Positions 45,845 through 55,924 of a stretch of DNA of 64,000 bases are shown here, one piece after another; positions within the stretch are counted from its first letter, which is position 1, and the number at the start of each line of letters is the position of its first letter. The stretch comes from Sternotherus odoratus (Eukaryota; Chordata; Testudines; Kinosternidae). Where the stretch lies: the NCBI GenBank assembly GCA_032164245.1, contig JAVMKO010000003.1, forward strand, positions 45,200,890 through 45,264,889, in the 5' to 3' direction. The position numbers were made by a program, and so were the translations under genes. The notes under the pieces were generated by a model that was given only the letters and a program-made list of their open reading frames with translations, was not told the origin of the DNA and did no database searches.

Positions 45845-48485
45845 TAGGTATTATACTGCTGTGTCACAGCCCCTTCAGGGATTCCACCCCTCAGAACTGT
45901 CCCTGGGTGCATTGGGGTTGGGGGTGAGGGTGTATGTTTCTTTCCAAGAGACCATGCTAACATTCTAATAGCAAAAGGAATGACAAATCTTCCATTTTAC
46001 ATTTCTAAATTTTGGGCTATGAAATATCCCAATGCTATAACTGTGTTGCCTAATCAGCAGGCACAAACACAGGAAGTATCTAGGAAGAAGCTCAGCCTTG
46101 GTGTGAATTAGCGTCCTCCTAAGACATCTCACTGAAGAAAAATACTGTTGTTGCTCAAGTTATTGTCTAGCTGGCTAGAAGAAAAACACAAGGAAATGGG
46201 CTCATTGTTTAAGAATCAATATTGTACATATTTCTATTAACAAGAAGATGGTGACTGGGATAACAGGGTTCCTGTAATAGCAGCATTTCTGTTAGTATCA
46301 CTGGTAACTCTGTGTGCAGTTCCCCATGACACTTTTAACATTAGAGCAGTGGTTTTCTTCATTTGCAGTGGCTTTCTATAACTTGAGTACACTGCATTGC
46401 GTCCAGTCTCTCCACCAGAACCGTACTAAAGCAGTGAGCTTAGAACAGCACTGTAGCACCAACCCAATTTACTTCTCCTTAGCTGAGCAAAGTAGATATT
46501 TTAATTCCTAAGCTTACTAAAATATATATATCTTAAAGGATCTTTTTATGGGAACTGTTTTGTCTTCTTTTCCCCTAAAAGTTGTATTTAAAAAAACTCT
46601 TGTCTGAGGATGGCTTCCTTCTTTTCTCTATAAAGTTATCCTTTCAGAGTAGCACAACTTCATTTTCAGTCTCCCCTACACAGCTCCACCACTGCTACTT
46701 ACTGTCGCCTATACTTCCCCCTTCACCCTGCAACTCGTCTCAGCACATACTTTGCCCTTTTCTGCACTTTCCATATGTTATCTTCTTCAGCTCTTGTCCC
46801 CACCACTCCATCGCTCACTATCTGCCATAATTCTCCAAAACTATGGTGATAGCAATAGTACTTTCCACTTTTACAGCAATTTTAATCTTGTGATATTGAA
46901 GCACTTGGCAAAGAAAGGATCACATCCACTCAAAAAGCCAGTGGGAAAGGTGGGAACAGAACTCATCTGCTGTCTCCCAGTCAAATACATGCCTTAGGCA
47001 CTGGGTACTGAACCTGCCCTGATAGCATCTGGAGCTCTGCTTTACTGGTACTGCAATTATTACTTCTTTAAACATACTCTGTAAGTTCCTAAGTATCGCT
47101 TCATTCTATTAATACCTTTAAGTAAATAGGACAGCACTTGATTTTTTTAAAAAAAGGTGTGCAAAACCAAGCAAGCTTTATTTAATTTTAGAGCAACTAG
47201 ATTGTCACAATCTCTTTTTGGCAGGACTTTATCTCTTTCAGTGTTCCCCAGATGCCATATGTAATGGAAACATTGTGGGTTTATGGCTTTGCAATATCTG
47301 TGCTGAACTTCAATAACAGTGTTTATGATGCCTTATGCTGTTATGGCAACTGCAATCAGGTTCTAAACTGACACTCAGGAAATAAGGACTCGTATGTATC
47401 AAGTTGCCATGGAAACACATTTTCTGTGCTTAGGAAACTCAATCTATAGAGTCACACATCCATTTTGAAACATCTGGATGACAGTGTTTGGGCTATATGG
47501 TGACTAGAATACCACAGTTAAATGGCAAAGGAATGCATGGATGCATCTACTGAGCAACAGAGTTCAAATGGAATCATTAAGCCTGACTAAACTGGGGTAA
47601 TTTTTCCCCATGCCCCAGTGGACCTTCTGCTCAAGGGACAGAGGGTATTTTCCATGCCTCTGTTCCAAGGGCTTCATATAGTCAAAGAGCAGCACTACTC
47701 GGCCAGGGATGATCCTGTATCCAGATGGTCTGTACAAGTTGTGGCAGCAACAGTGGAGAAAAGTGACCCTGGTCATCAGAAGAAGAGAAGCAGAAGCAAA
47801 TGCAGATGGTTACCCCATAACTGCTAGAATATGCAACAGGTATAGAGTCCAGCAGCTGTGTCAGTAATAGAAGACCCTATGAACCCATCACCCTGGTGCT
47901 ACACTCTTTTGCCCTTGTTCCACATTATACTTTGAGCATAATTCAAAGTGTGTCACCTAATATTCGAAGCCTGCCATAGGATTGGCTGAAACTACCAGAG
48001 ATTGCCTCTCCCTCAATGACGATGACCTCCATAACAAGTATGTTCCACTAGAACTATGAAGCTGTTGACAATAGGAGGTAACTCAATAGTTGGAAGAATG
48101 AACTATTACAGAAGCTGAATCTAATTTGTTTTTTTTTAAATTAGTTTTAGTTTTTTGAAAATTTCCACAATATTTTTATTAAAAAAATTCTACTGAAGAA
48201 ACAATAATATCAACTGGTTCCAACATAATGTTAGGTAATGTGGAGGAGGGGTAGGGAAAGCCATGTGTAGCTTCATTTTCTGTGAAAGTTCGGTCTCTCA
48301 CAGGGTTTCTTCTCCCCCCAGGCACTGGAGAGCTAGAAGAGATTTTCTCCACTCACACATCCATCCATGTTCAAATGCAATATCTGTTCCTGTATGGGAG
48401 AAGAAGTAAAGGAAGCTGAGAAATAGGAGGGTTTTCAAAACATTCACAGGTAGTCAGTCAATGCCCACATGCCATACTGTGTGTA
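45845..48485. other. no recognised feature
   Basis: Non-coding. Overlapping frames of 69-70 codons at 47564-47827 on both strands are in a locally less AT-rich block, but I recognise no domain and no splice sites. Confidence 0.45.
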
Positions 48486-48489
48486 CATT

Positions 48490-49074
48490 AAGAACACAAG
48501 AAGGGCCCTACTGAGTCAGACCAAATGTCCATCTAGCCCAGTATCCTGTCTTCCGACAGTGGCCAGTCCCAGTTGCCCCAGATGGAATGAACAGAACACG
48601 TAATCATCAAATGGTCCATCCCCTGTCACTCACTGGCAAAGAGAGGCTAGGGACACCATTCCTGCCCATCCTGGCTAATAGCTTTTGATGGACCTATCCT
48701 CCATGAATTTATCTAGTTCTTTTTTGAACCCTGTTATAGTCTTGGCCTTCACAACATCCTCTGGCAAGGAGTTCCACAGGTTGACTATGTGTTGTGTGAA
48801 GAAATACTTCCTTTTATTTGTTTTAAACCTGCTGCCTATTAATTTCATTTTGTGACCCCCCCCCCAGTTCTTGTGTTATGAGAAGTAGTAAACAACACTT
48901 CCTTATCTACTTTCTCTACACCAGTCATGATTTTATGGACCTCAATCATCTCCCCTTAGCCATCTCTTTTCCAAGCTGAAAAGTCCCAGTCTTATTAATC
49001 TCTCCTCGTATGGGAGCAGTTCCATATCCCTAATCATTTTTGTTGCCCTTTTCTGAACCTTTTCCAATTCCTGT
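48490..49074 (-). repeat. CR1-family LINE 3' part, left of an LTR insertion
   Basis: Antisense CR1 from its tail (AAGAACACAAGAAGGGCCC, CAGTATCCTGTCTTCCGACAGTGGC) through the 3' end of ORF2 (TTCCACAGGTTGACTATGTG, TTTTAAACCTGCTGCC). It stops abruptly after CTTTTCCAATTCC, where an LTR starts. The segment 48712-49074 is repeated almost exactly at 52079-52441, and the CR1 continues beyond 52442. Confidence 0.85.
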
Positions 49075-49810
49075 TCTGATGAGTTCCTGTCTGCATCCTG
49101 TAACACTTGCCCATACCGGTATTGCCCTGGCCTCTTCTTTTGTCATTCAGTTTCGCATGCACTCTATAACAATGTGCATTTCCTCACCTTTGGGGGCGAA
49201 GCCAGACTTTGAGGCACCTGCTCCCCTACTTGGTGTAAACTTTGCTTGTGCCAATCAGAAGTGAACACAAACAGGTTTTGGGACCCGTCCCCTATGACAC
49301 TTTTGTGATGTCATAGTTGGTACTTATGTTTCTGCCTGCCATGTGCAGACAGAGAGAGGAAAACGAATCCCGTGTATCCGTGTATCCTGTGTACCCCACG
49401 TAACCGAGCCTGATCAACTCGAAGCCTCTCTCTCAGCTCACGTGTTTCAAATAGAGCTTCTACGTTTACCGGTCGTGTTATGCATTGGTTTGTATTTGTA
49501 AGTATCAATTATTACTAAATGCTGCATCTTTGTTTGTAAATATTGTTAGTAGGTATTTTAGTCATTGTGTATTTTAAGTTTCATTGTCTATTAGCTAATC
49601 AAAAACTGCTCCCTTACCCCTTGTAATTATCCCCAGTAAAACTTTGAATTGATTAATTTTTACTTGTGTGTGTGTCTGTGCATCTGCAGCTCACGTCCTG
49701 ACCCACACTCCCCTTGCGTCTCTTACCTATATAGTTTATTGCCACGTGCAACCTGGTAAATAACAGGCCTGCAATTTTTCCTCGCCCCTGCGAGTCCGTG
49801 GCAATCCACA
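49075..49810 (+). mobile_element. 5' LTR of an older LTR retroelement
   Basis: Starts TGTTCTGATGAGTTCC at the exact CR1 break and ends GGCAATCCACA, 736 bp, directly followed by a primer-binding-site-like TGGCGTCACGAACAGGG (49811-49827). This site resembles the Lys-tRNA type (TGG-CG, then CGAACAGGG) but has one extra base, so the tRNA is not certain. The LTR sequence differs from that of the element at 54849-59577. I find no matching 3' LTR before the CR1 resumes. Confidence 0.65.
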
Positions 49811-50949
49811 TGGCGTCACGAACAGGGCGCAAGGGAGTTGGGCCGTGTCTGTGGCACGCTGCAGATCGCGCAGGTGATGAAACTGAACAGTTCCAACATT
49901 TGCAGTTTCACCCTTTAAGTAGCCAAAATTCGACTGATCTAAAATTAGATTGCTCTCTACAGTCTCAGTGCACGGAGACTGGAGAGAGCATGAGTCTGGC
50001 ACACAAATTATTGTGCCAAATGATAGTAGAATTGGATTCAATTAAGAAAACCAAAAAATTGAGACCTGATGAATGTAAATCTGAGGATGTTTCCATCGTC
50101 CTGTTTAGCATGTTAAGCAAAGCCCTTGATCTGTGCTCTGTCCTCCACTGGGGCACAGTGTTTGTAGCTAAGCAAGCAGCCCCAGGCTCCTCTAAAGATA
50201 AGGAGAGGGATTCTCACCTGGGGGGAAATAGCTGTTTGTCTGGAGAGGGTTTCTCTAAGTGTTTGTCTGTGCAAGAAAGCCATTTGCCTGTGAATAAAGT
50301 TCCTGAATGTCTGCCTAATGTCTCAGAAGTGAGTCTGGAATTAGATACAGTGCAGGAGGAACTCATTTGTCAGGAAAGGGTTTCTCTGAAGCAGGTTAAA
50401 GTGAATGAGCAGGAGGAAGTACTAACTGAGGAAGGAAAGAGTGAAATAATTTTAGCTGGTACAGCTTGTAAGGGTGAACCTAAAAAAAGCAGCAGTGTAT
50501 CTGTTGGGAGTGTGCCTTTGTCTATCAGGGGTATTAACTTGCCTATGGGAGAAGCTACCTCAGTCTCTAAGCAGTTGTCTGTGTGCTGGGACAAGGGAAG
50601 TGAGATCCCAAGCTGTGTGTCTAGTGAAGGAGAATGTGTGTCTGAATCTTCTTTGTCTGGGCAGCAGACAAAAGGTGCTTTTCAGATGGTTGAGAATAGT
50701 GTAGTGTCAGAGTTAGTTTTGGATTCAGCTAAAGCTCATAAAGGGAATGGTCCTCAGTTTGTGTCTGCTGGGGAGGAAGGCTCTATAACTAGATTTAATC
50801 TGGTTAATGTCTTAGCAAGATCCCAGAGACCAGACGATTCTGGTGCTTGTATTTTGCCTGCTGCTAGTGTAGTGCAGCAGAAGGGTGATTTAGTTGTGTT
50901 ACCTACCACCAGCTTGACAACAGGGAGCAAGGAGGAAGAAATTCCTTAA
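49798..50949 (+). pseudogene. Ser/Glu-rich internal ORF of the older LTR element
   Basis: An open frame of 383 codons. Its first codon is GTG; the first ATG (49810) overlaps the LTR/primer-site junction, so the true start is unclear. From about residue 145 (GEGFSKCLSVQE) it is clearly homologous to the 605-codon ORF of the young element: shared phrases include NVSEVSLEL, LTEEGK, ATSVSKQLSVCWDKGSEIPS and VNVLARSQR. The first roughly 140 residues have no counterpart there. Stops after 50949 break it; homologous pieces continue in other frames (51237-51330, 51447-51734). No reverse transcriptase or integrase. Function unknown; no enzyme motif seen. Confidence 0.65.
49811..49827 (+). promoter_or_regulatory. 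primer-binding site of the older LTR element
   Basis: TGGCGTCACGAACAGGG lies directly after the LTR CA end, the position where a tRNA 3' end pairs to start minus-strand synthesis. Best guess Lys-type; one base of mismatch or insertion. Confidence 0.5.
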
Positions 50950-51760
50950 CTGGTATCTGGCAAAGGGGAGAAGAATGACTCTAACCTCTTGTTCAGTGAG
51001 TCTGTGAGTTTGCTTGAAAGGGGATTTTGTAGAAACCCCCCTGATGGGCCAAGGATGCAGGGGATGAGAGATATTATCTCATCTCTAGACACTTTGAATG
51101 TAACTTGTAGTCTTTTGGGGAACCTAACATCTGATCCCCTGTGGAAGCAGAAATGGGTAAAGAAAGGACAATGGAACTTTGAAACTAGCTTGTTAATGAT
51201 AGCCTGGAAGCTTGTTTCTGCCTATGGAGATGCAAATTACTTGGCTGAATGGGGGGTGCTCCACATCAGCCAGGAAATTCTGTTAAGTAAGAGGAGGGCA
51301 GGTTTTGTCCCTTCAGGGCAAGGAGGAAAATAGAATTTGATTTTGTAAAGGAAAAACTGCAAAGTGACCCTAGAAAGCTGAAATTCTAATGGTATTGACC
51401 CAAAGGCATAGCTTGACAAACCTAATGGTATTTTTGTGTCACTACTGTGTTATTACCAGAAACTGTAAAATTGTACAATGGTCCTAATCTTTTGAAAAAT
51501 CCTTTGACCATGTTAAGAGGAATACATGGGAACACACTTGATGTTAAAAGGCCTGGTTCTACTAATGTGTCACAGTTAAGGCCTGTAAACAGTGGTAAGA
51601 CTTTCCAAAAGGGAAAACACATTCCACACCTGATATGCAGTATAACAAGGAAAACTGAGGCACACTACCATATTGTTTCCATGGCTAAATGCCAAGATTT
51701 CTGTGCTATTGACAACGTCAATATATTGATTTGATGTTACTTGAGTTCCAAACATTTGCC
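50950..51760 (+). pseudogene. decayed continuation of the Ser/Glu-rich ORF
   Basis: The frame 51447-51734 (PETVKLYNGPNLLKNPL, VKRPGSTNVSQLRPVNSGKT) corresponds to the C-terminal part of the young element's ORF, and the stretch near 51303 (PSGQGGK) to the part before it. Stops and frameshifts separate them, unlike the intact young copy. Confidence 0.65.
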
Positions 51761-52078
51761 AGAGCTTGTATGGGTAAAGTAGCTGTTTTCTTTAGCTCTT
51801 GGCAAGATCACATAAGACAAACCCATGAATTGGGGGCTTCCCTTCACATCCATACTTAATATCATCCTCAAAGCAATGGTGTTGTGGAGTGAAAAATCAG
51901 CAGTCCTTAAGACCATGCTGCAAACAGCAAATCCCAACCCTGATTTTAAAAACTGGTTCAGCAAATGTAGTTCTTAACAAGCAAACTAATGCCCCCGAGT
52001 AGGGCTCGTATTATTCTGTTTTACAGGTTATGCTGCCCTCCCTCACAACATCTTTGTCCATGGAGCCCTGGGAGAAGG
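51761..52078. other. end of the older LTR element, no 3' LTR seen
   Basis: Sequence up to about 51840 still resembles the young element near its 3' end (TTTAGCTCTTGGCAAGATCACATAA). Thereafter I recognise nothing. No LTR copy precedes the CR1 restart at 52079. Confidence 0.5.
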
Positions 52079-53300
52079 TCTAGTTCTTTTTTGAACCCTG
52101 TTATAGTCTTGGCCTTCACAACATCCTCTGGCAAGGAGTTCCACAGGTTGACTATGTGTTGTGTGAAGAAATACTTCCTTTTATTTGTTTTAAACCTGCT
52201 GCCTATTAATTTCATTTTGTGACCCCCCCCCCTAGTTCTTGTGTTATGAGAAGTAGTAAACAACACTTCCTTATCTACTTTCTCTATACCAGTCATGATT
52301 TTATGGACCTCAATCATCTCCCCTTAGCCATCTCTTTTCCAAGCTGAAAAGTCCCAGTCTTATTAATCTCTCCTCGTATGGGAGCAGTTCCATATCCCTA
52401 ATCATTTTTGTTGCCCTTTTCTGAACCTTTTCCAATTCCAATATATCTTTTTTGAGATGGGACAACTACATGTGCACACAGTATACAAGATGTGGGTGTA
52501 CCATGGATTTATATAAAGGCAACGTGATATTTTCTGGCCTATTATCTATCCCTTTCTTAATTATTCCCAGCATTCTGTTTGCTTTTTTTGACTAACGCTG
52601 CACATTCAGCAGATGTTTTCAGAGAACTATCCATAATATCTCCAAGATCTCTTTCTTGAGTTGTAGCAGCTAATTTAGACCCATCATTTTATATGTATAG
52701 TTGGTAGTATGCTTTCAAGTTTGCATTACTTTGCATTTATCAACATTAAATTTCATCTGCCATTTTGTTGCCTGGTCACCCAGTTCTGAGAGATCCTTTT
52801 GTAGCTCTTCGCAGTCTGCCTGGGTCTTACCTATCTTTAGTAATTTTGTATCATCTACATACTTTACCACCTCGATCATCCAGTGGACCCACTGGTTGTT
52901 TAGCAGGCTTACTTTTGGCACTTTTGGCACTATACCCTTTAATTTCTGTTTAACTAACTTCTTCATTTTTGTGTAGTTTTCCTTTCTGAAATTAAATGCT
53001 ACAGTGTTGGGCCACTCTGGTGTTTTTCCTGCCACGGGGATATTAAATTTAATTATAGTATGGTTACTATTACCAAGAGATCCAGCTATATTCACCTCTT
53101 GGACTATATCCTGTGATCCACTTAGGACTAAATCAAGAATTGCCTTTCCTCTGGTGGGTTCTGGGATCATTTGCCCCAAGAAGCATCATTTACAGTGTCA
53201 AGAAAAGTTCTCTGCATCCTGTCCTGAGTTGACATGTACCGAGTCAATATGGGGATAATTGAAATCTCCCAATATTATTATTGCTTTATTTACAATGCAT
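52079..53300 (-). pseudogene. CR1 LINE, right of the LTR insertion
   Basis: The antisense CR1 restarts within the segment already present on the left, then continues into coding sequence. The minus-strand frame 52715-53179 (154 codons) joins an endonuclease C-terminal piece (KAILDLVLSGSQDIV, NHTIIKFNIP) to the reverse-transcriptase end (YVDDTKLLKIGKTQADCEE, ATKWQMKFNVDKCKVM) with most of the reverse transcriptase deleted between them. It keeps the DD of the catalytic motif, but the gene is dead. Confidence 0.85.
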
Positions 53301-53382
53301 ATTGGTACACACTAAAAACTCTTTAAAATTGCTCCCTGTTTCTGCACAAGTGCCTTTCTGCACCTTCTTTCACATCTACTCT

Positions 53383-54539
53383 ATACCTCTTTCAGACCGA
53401 TGCTTTCAGAGACAGAGACATTGGAATTGGCATCAGTACCGCACTGATGGTAAGCTGTTCAACCTAAGGATGCTTCAGGCGAAAACCAAGGTCATGACAG
53501 ACATTATTCGAGACTTTCTGTTTGCTGATGACTGTGCTCTCAATGCTGGCTCAGAAGCTGATATGCAACACAGTGTAGACAAGTTTTCCAACACCTGCGC
53601 AAACTTCGGTCTAATCATCAGTATAAAGAAGGCTGAAGTTTTGCATCAGCTGGCCCCAGGCAAGCCCTATGTTGAGCCCAATATCACTATTAACGGCCAG
53701 AGACTCAATGCAGTGAACAGATTTACATACCTTGGCAGCACACTGTCCCAAAATGCCACCATAAATGATGAGGTGAATATCAGGCTCGCTAGAGCCAGTG
53801 CAACTTTTGGCAGATTAAACACCAACATTTGGAATAGAAGAGGCAACACCACCCAGACCAAGCTGAAAGTATACAGGGCGGTTGTTCTTCCCATACTGCT
53901 CTATGCCAGCGAAACCTGGAGTGTGTATCAGCGTCATGCCAAGAAGCTGAACCACTTCCACACAACAAACCTCAGGAAAATCCTCAACATCAAGTGGCAG
54001 GACAAGATCCCAGACACTCAAGTACTCGCCCAAGCAAACCTGCCCAGCATCTTTACCATCTTGATGCAGTCGCAGCTATGCTGGGCAGGGCATGTAGTCC
54101 GTATGTCAGACCATCGGCTACCAAAGCGACTTTTTTATGGCGAGTTGCAACAAGGACAGCAGTCTCATGGGGGTCAGAAGAAGCGCTTCAAAGACACTCT
54201 CAAAGTCGCCCTCAAAGCGTTTGACATCAATCCTGACTCTTGGGAACAGAGTGCAATGAATCGGACTACATGGCGCTCTTCCATGTATAAAGGTGCCGAA
54301 TCATGTGAGGCCAAAAGGACGGCTGCAGCAGAACAAAAGAGGCAAGCCAGAAAAGCCCGTGCCAGTAACCCTGCTGGAGATGTCCTCCTCATCTCCTGTC
54401 CTATCTGTCATCGGACCTTTCGTGCAAGGATTGGCCTCATCAGCCATCTGCGCACATACAGACATCATCAGCCCCAGCAATTTACGGATGACTGAGTGGT
54501 CCTCGTCGAATTGACGGACGAACCACCATACCTCTTTCA
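53383..54539 (+). mobile_element. 5'-truncated LINE with 12-bp target duplication
   Basis: ATACCTCTTTCA is present at 53383-53394 and again at 54528-54539, flanking 53395-54527. The insertion is the 3' third of a non-LTR retrotransposon, truncated inside the reverse transcriptase as expected of target-primed insertion. A duplication this exact indicates a fairly recent event. It lies at the upstream edge of the CR1 copy. Confidence 0.85.
53395..54495 (+). pseudogene. LINE reverse transcriptase C-terminal part with zinc finger
   Basis: Open from the truncation to the natural end. The catalytic FADD lies at 53521-53532, followed by the thumb region (FTYLGSTLSQ, KLKVYRAVVLPILLYASETW), then HFHTTNLRKILNIKWQDK, MQSQLCWAGHVVRMSDHRLP and a terminal C-x2-C-x12-H-x5-H finger (C at 54397 and 54406, H at 54445 and 54463). 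The reading frame shifts near 53433 (a two-base loss) so the first codons fit another frame. The class is a non-LTR element of the type found in fish, reptiles and invertebrates; the clade (RTE- or Jockey-related) is uncertain. The codons in frame upstream of 53395 belong to other DNA. Confidence 0.85.
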
Positions 54540-54843
54540 ATATCTAGATAGTAAATTCAACCAACTATTTCAAGGTTGAACAATAAACATTTAACAGTCA
54601 GGAACTGTGAAAGTTAAAGTTGGACATGTAACCTTAACTCTGACCCCCATGTGTGTAAGTAGTCTTTAGTTTACAGTATCGTATACTAATTCACAGATAA
54701 CATTTGTCACTGACCCTGCAAACACTTTTGCACATTAATAGCACCAATGATCTTAGTGGAGCTACTCTTGACTGTAAGTGTTTGCAAGGTTAGGGTCTTG
54801 TAATACTTACTCCATATTTCTGAATTTACGATAATCTTATTGT
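54540..54843. repeat. spacer with a fold-back repeat
   Basis: ACCCTGCAAACACTTTTGCACA at 54713 is mirrored by AAGTGTTTGCAAGGTTAGGGTC at 54776-54797, an interspersed fold-back repeat common in reptiles and birds. Nothing else is recognised. Confidence 0.5.
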
Positions 54844-54848
54844 CATGG

Positions 54849-55924
54849 TGTGACGGTGCTGTTCCTGGTGGGATCTAACTGTGAGTGTCAGATCAGGACA
54901 GATTGCTTCCAAAGGGCATCTACAGCCCAAAGCTGGGGTTTCTTCACACTAAGGCAAACCAAACCAGCTAAACAGAAAAGACTTTGGTCTCACCCCACTG
55001 GCTAACCACAAGTCACACAAGCAATCCCCTTAAGACACTCCAGATTCCCAGTATCACCACCACCAGCCACCTGTCCTGGGGATCAATGGTTATGAAAACC
55101 AATCCCCCTAATAAAGAAAACGGTTCTCCCCAATTCCAAAGAATCAGGCCCCAGACCCAGGTCAATATACCAATTAGATCTTACCACAAATCACGCTGTA
55201 GCCAATCCTTTAGAATCTAAAATCTAAAGGTTTATTATAAAAGGAAAAAGATATAGGTGAGGGTTAGGAATGGTTAAAAGAAATCAATTACATGCAGTAA
55301 TGGCACATCTCTTAGTACAGGCTTGCAGCAAAGGTAGAATAAACTGCAGGTTCAAATCAAAGTCTTTGGATGCATCCCATTTGGGGGATGGGTCAGTACC
55401 ATTGTCCAGAGTTCCCAGAGTAGCAAAGTTCCATCCAAAGCTGGAAACAAAGCAGGCTGAAGACTGGAGGTGAAAGACAAAATGGGGAATGTTCTTCCAG
55501 GCTTTATAGACTTTTTTCTTCTGGGCCAAGACCCCTCCTCCTTCTTCTGCAGAGTCCGGTTGCAAAATGGAGGCTCACAGTCACAAGGTCCAATCACCAG
55601 ACTTCTCCAGGATTCAGTTTCTGACCAGGCAGTGACATTCCTAGAGCAGCTTGGGTGTGGACAGGCAGATACAAAATCCATTGTGTGGTTGATGTCCCTT
55701 AATGGGCCATCAGGCAGCCCCAGCCTGTCTGAGCCTTCACAGGAGCCAAGCTTGAAGTACAGCTTGCAGCTTTAACTTTAGTTACAAAATAGATACACAC
55801 ATATGGAGTAGATACACACATATGGAATAGATACATACATAAGACACCTGTTATGACCCCCTTCCCATAATATTTCGTGCACCCATTGATCTACACGGTA
55901 CCAAACTATTTCAGTACCGTGACA
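54849..55924 (-). repeat. 3' LTR of the young element
   Basis: Apparently identical to the 5' LTR at an offset of 3653 bp. TATAAA is the complement of 55503-55508; the AATAAA signal is the complement of 55231-55236. The 605-codon ORF runs into its first 19 bp. Confidence 0.92.

Noticed and set aside
50370..50594. minus-strand frames overlapping the older LTR element ORF
   Set aside because: Shadows of the plus-strand coding sequence.
55284..55775. 93-, 101- and 109-codon frames repeated at 58937-59428
   Set aside because: They are inside the two LTRs on both strands and are duplicated only because the LTR is.
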